Shown: piece after piece, positions 61,901-64,000 of the stretch
Layout of the letters: every line of letters begins with the position of its first letter
Position numbering within the stretch: position 1 is the stretch's first letter
Assembly (NCBI RefSeq): GCF_005484945.1
Contig: NZ_CP034035.1
Location: forward strand, 3,782,001 to 3,846,000
Length of the DNA stretch: 64,000 bases
Origin: Brenneria rubrifaciens
GTDB lineage: Bacteria > Pseudomonadota > Gammaproteobacteria > Enterobacterales > Enterobacteriaceae
Reading direction: 5' to 3'
The notes under the pieces: generated by a model
The model's input: the letters and a program-made list of their open reading frames with translations, nothing else
Database searches by the model: none
What the model was told of the DNA's origin: nothing
Position numbers and translations under genes: made by a program

Positions 61901-64000
61901 GTCATTAATCAGAACACCCAGGGGGCGAATCAGGGGCTGGAAGGCCGGACCGTCAATCTCAACACCGGCGGACTCAACAACCAGCACGGCAGTATCCTTG
62001 CCGATAATGCGCTGACGATTGGCAATAATGGCGAGTTGAACAACAGCGCGGGCGCACTGGCCTCTTCCGGTGTGTTGAAGATCAGTGGTTCAGGACTTAA
62101 TCTCATCAACCGTGACGGTGTGGTGCAAGCCGGCAAGCAACTGGATATCCGGGCGGATAACGTCGACGGAAACGGGCAATTGCTCTCGCTGGGCGATATG
62201 ACGCTGCAAAGCGATCAGTCGTTTGCAAATAGCGGCACGGCGATCGCCAACGGCAATTTCACGCTCGTCACACCGGGGAGCATCACCAACAGCGGCAAGC
62301 TGCTGGCGGGGAGTCAACTCGATCTGCACGGCGGCGACCTGACGAATACGGCGGACGGCGAAATCAACGCCGGACAGAACTGGCTGAATGTCGACGGCAC
62401 ACTACTTAACCACGGGCTGATTGACGGCGGGTATACGCGTCTTAACGCCGGTACGCTCACCAACACCGGTAGCGGCCGTATTTATGGCGACGTCATCGGC
62501 GTGAACGCGGCAACGTTCAACAACCAGGCCGAAAACGGCACGGCGGCCACCCTTGCCGGCCGCGAGCGCGTGGATATCGGCGTTCAAACCCTTAACAACA
62601 GCGGGCACGGCCTGATCTCTAGCGCGGGCGATATGGCGATTGGCGGCGAGCTGGCCGCCAACGGCGCGGCGACGGGGCTGGCGGCCGCTATCAACAACCA
62701 TAGCGCCACCATTGAGTCCGCCGGGAATATGACGATTGCCGCCGGGCAGATTAATAACGTCAACGACAACTTCGCCACCGAGATCGTCACCGTTTCCAGC
62801 GGACCCGTGACTGAATACCAGCATGCCGGCTCGCCGAATCGCTGGAAGGCCGACGAAGAAGGCGTCTTTGTCGACCGCAACTCGTCAGACGGCCTGCGCA
62901 ACCTGAACACGCCGGAAGATACGGGTTCCAACAACGACAGCTTCAGCCAGTACGACTACATCCGCACGGTTCAGGAGACGCGGATTAAAACCTCCGACCC
63001 GGCGCAGATCCTCGCAGGCGGCGACATCACGGTCGCCGGCGATGCGATCTTCAACGATAAAAGCCGGATTATCGCGGGCGGTACGCTGGAAACCCGCGGC
63101 ATGAGAGAGATTAAAAACGACGACGTATCCGGCGAGCGCCATACCAACGATGAGGGCTGGGTGACGCACTACTACCGTATCCGCCATAAAGGGACGGATG
63201 AACAAGGCGCCGATCGCACAGCCTACACCCCGCCAACGGTGATCCAGGCCATTGCGCTTAAGCCGGGCCAGCTTGTCAGCAATGGCGAGGTTCAGGGCAG
63301 CTCGGTCAACCTCAATCCGCTGACCCCGCAAAGTATCGATGTGACCATCGGCCAGACGGAAGCGGTCACGGCGCAGGTGAACAGCGACTCCCGCCTCCCC
63401 CAATTACAGTCGGTTTCCGCTGGCGATCCGGTCACCCCGCCGCCGGGTCAGCAGTTTGAGGTCAATCCACCAGAAGGGACAATCCGCATCGTCGGCCCGG
63501 ACACCACGCTGCCGGATAACAGTCTGTTCACCGTTAACCCGTCGACGGATGTGCCCTATCTGGTGGAAACCGATCCGCGTTTCACCAATGAGAAACAGTG
63601 GCTCGGCAGCGATTATATGCAGAACGCCTTCAGTCAGAACGGAGATCACACGGCCAAGCGCCTTGGCGACGGCTACTATGAGCAGCGTCTGGTGCGCGAG
63701 CAGGTCATTAATCTGACCGGACAGCGCTATCTGGACGGCTACACCAGCGACGAAGCGCAATTTAAATCATTAATGGATCAAGGTATTACGTTCGGCAAAC
63801 AGTTCTCGCTGAAGCTGGGCGTGGCGCTGACGGCAGATCAGATGGCGCTTTTGACCGGCGATATCGTCTGGCTGGTGAACCGAGAGGTGAAAATGCCCGA
63901 TGGCTCCATAAGCACGGTGCTGGTGCCGCAGGTCTACGCCAAAGTGAAACCGGGCGATATCGATGGCGCCGGAGCGCTGATCGCCGGTAACAATGTCGTG
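58907..64000 (+). CDS. cdiA: CdiA/HecA-type TpsA adhesin-toxin, 5' part (runs off the window)
   Basis: Translation starts at 58907 (ATGATG, AAGGA six bases upstream) and stays open to the end, 1698 codons. An extended signal peptide (NKSLYRIVFNKARG, to about 68, VQA) is followed by the TPS secretion domain with NPSGI and GFINANRATLTTG (near 182-200). FHA-type repeats rich in NNxG and LDNRxG run to about 1270. From about 1300 the sequence changes to the region found in CdiA proteins (TDPRFTNEKQWLGSDYM; RLGDGYYEQRLVREQV; LTGDIVWLV). The C-terminal toxin and the immunity gene lie outside. An adhesin without toxin (HecA) remains possible. Confidence 0.9.
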   Translation, partial: MMNKSLYRIVFNKARGMLMVVADIARSGRAGSSPSSGIGHTLGRLIGKVSAIGFGLWLAMGVIQPVQANIVANSGAPKNQQPTILNSANGTPQVNIQTPSAGGVSRNNFSQFDVNQKGAILNNSRQNVQTQLGGMVTGNPWLAKGEANVILNEVNSRDPSRLNGFIEVAGKKAQVVIANPSGITCSGCGFINANRATLTTGQVQMNNGNLTGYNVERGEVVVDGPGMDSAGADYTDIIARSVKINAGLWAKDLKVTTGRNKVDAEHGRIEKTTADPATTPQLALDTSSLGGMFAGKIRMVGTESGVGVRNAGAIGAQAGSVVITADGRIENSGAISAGDNTQLTSNAGVTNSGAVRAGNNASIQSKGALNNSGSVIAGNNTLVQSDSLTGSEGSVLAAGVKDNGQLAEKGDLQLNAGGQLNAHGKMLAGGNLSIRSQGMDLSASQTQGTHVELDAGKGSLNTQNAQVSAQRLTARTDKQLNNDGGALGADAMALSAQSLSNRQGEIVQTGSGDLALNLPGALNNQQGKIAANGNINLGAQTLDNQRGKILAAQDGSLNAQVKGTLDNRKGSLAAAGNTTVDASELNNEEGLVSASTGKGELRSKQAINNRKGRIEAAKSQRIESVGMGNQQGVVLAEGLELALNDGTLNNLSGTLLSYGALGLNSGAMNNQNGSIISQGTLTYKGLAVDNRNGVFGSEQALAASFTTFSNQGGSIKSGSGMTLNASQWLDNRGGVIGAGKALSLDAGELRNRQGTLVSGDAASINADMLDNRVGQLAAQNALHLSGKQINNDDGGLIQSGDSLDVDAGELTNRNSGDKGGLISQGAMALAADAFTNDLGLALSGSEFLLSGGTLDNTAGRLIAANALTFSLSGEFTNQSGLIQGGNVALANQGQTFNNRSGTLNSLGALTLNSGVVNNQGGTLAAKGAFDLVAAELDNRNGGRVIGESNASLQTGNLQNGGGQIQAVGDMLLDNAQGALDNVSGLIRSGADLTLNALNVINQNTQGANQGLEGRTVNLNTGGLNNQHGSILADNALTIGNNGELNNSAGALASSGVLKISGSGLNLINRDGVVQAGKQLDIRADNVDGNGQLLSLGDMTLQSDQSFANSGTAIANGNFTLVTPGSITNSGKLLAGSQLDLHGGDLTNTADGEINAGQNWLNVDGTLLNHGLIDGGYTRLNAGTLTNTGSGRIYGDVIGVNAATFNNQAENGTAATLAGRERVDIGVQTLNNSGHGLISSAGDMAIGGELAANGAATGLAAAINNHSATIESAGNMTIAAGQINNVNDNFATEIVTVSSGPVTEYQHAGSPNRWKADEEGVFVDRNSSDGLRNLNTPEDTGSNNDSFSQYDYIRTVQETRIKTSDPAQILAGGDITVAGDAIFNDKSRIIAGGTLETRGMREIKNDDVSGERHTNDEGWVTHYYRIRHKGTDEQGADRTAYTPPTVIQAIALKPGQLVSNGEVQGSSVNLNPLTPQSIDVTIGQTEAVTAQVNSDSRLPQLQSVSAGDPVTPPPGQQFEVNPPEGTIRIVGPDTTLPDNSLFTVNPSTDVPYLVETDPRFTNEKQWLGSDYMQNAFSQNGDHTAKRLGDGYYEQRLVREQVINLTGQRYLDGYTSDEAQFKSLMDQGITFGKQFSLKLGVALTADQMALLTGDIVWLVNREVKMPDGSISTVLVPQVYAKVKPGDIDGAGALIAGNNVV

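Noticed and set aside
1..64000. CRISPR array, tRNA or rRNA genes
   Set aside because: No regularly spaced identical repeats, cloverleaf-like tRNA or rRNA sequence were seen; the dispersed repeats are isolated single copies.

Overview
The window looks like a chromosomal segment of a plant-associated, pectinolytic member of the Enterobacterales, most likely Pectobacteriaceae (Brenneria, Pectobacterium, Dickeya or Lonsdalea). The evidence is an E. coli-like gene order (cpx, ugp, liv, rpoH-ftsXEY-rsmD, zntA-tusA-yhhQ-dcrB, yhjD-kdgK-yhjJ-dctA-hmsP), a KdgR-type operator in front of kdgK, and an effector-like gene beside a Tn3-type inverted-repeat element. The genus is an inference from synteny; no rRNA or tRNA gene is present to test it.

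Region 1 (1-11.2 kb) is the int-proximal half of a P2-like prophage, inverted relative to the P2 map: portal (gpQ) end, cos, an accessory slot holding a RelE/HTH toxin-antitoxin pair and an adenine methylase, gpA replication endonuclease, a C5-cytosine methylase with a second long coding frame inside it, a Dam-type methylase, an exonuclease, small early genes, cox, an accessory insertion, the C repressor and int. The switch region is unusual: a near-consensus leftward promoter abuts the C gene, and two convergent accessory genes plus a structured leader lie between C and cox. The prophage abuts the terminator of the sRNA CpxQ, at the 3' end of cpxP.

Region 2 (11.3-43.9 kb) is mostly conserved host backbone: cpxP/cpxRA envelope stress, trmL, the PhoB-type ugpBAECQ glycerol-3-phosphate system, two tandem chemoreceptors, an aminotransferase beside livKHMGF, panM, rpoH, ftsYEX, rsmD, yhhL, a frameshifted yhhM, a DUF1820 gene, yhhN, zntA, tusA, yhhQ under a candidate preQ1-I riboswitch, and dcrB. 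A dispersed intergenic repeat family of about 60-70 bp (five copies seen) is scattered through it.

Region 3 (43.9-56.6 kb) is patchy: a Tn3-type inverted-repeat element, a putative secreted phosphodiester-glycosidase/effector gene, yhjD, a tautomerase, kdgK, yhjJ, relics of a type I secretion/RTX locus, dctA, an HmsP homologue that ends before its EAL domain, and a decayed bcsE. The last two suggest loss of a cellulose/c-di-GMP locus.

Region 4 (56.6-64 kb) is a two-partner secretion/contact-dependent inhibition locus in the order cdiB - cdiC (HlyC-type lysine acyltransferase) - cdiA. cdiA runs off the right edge, so its toxin tip and immunity gene are not visible.
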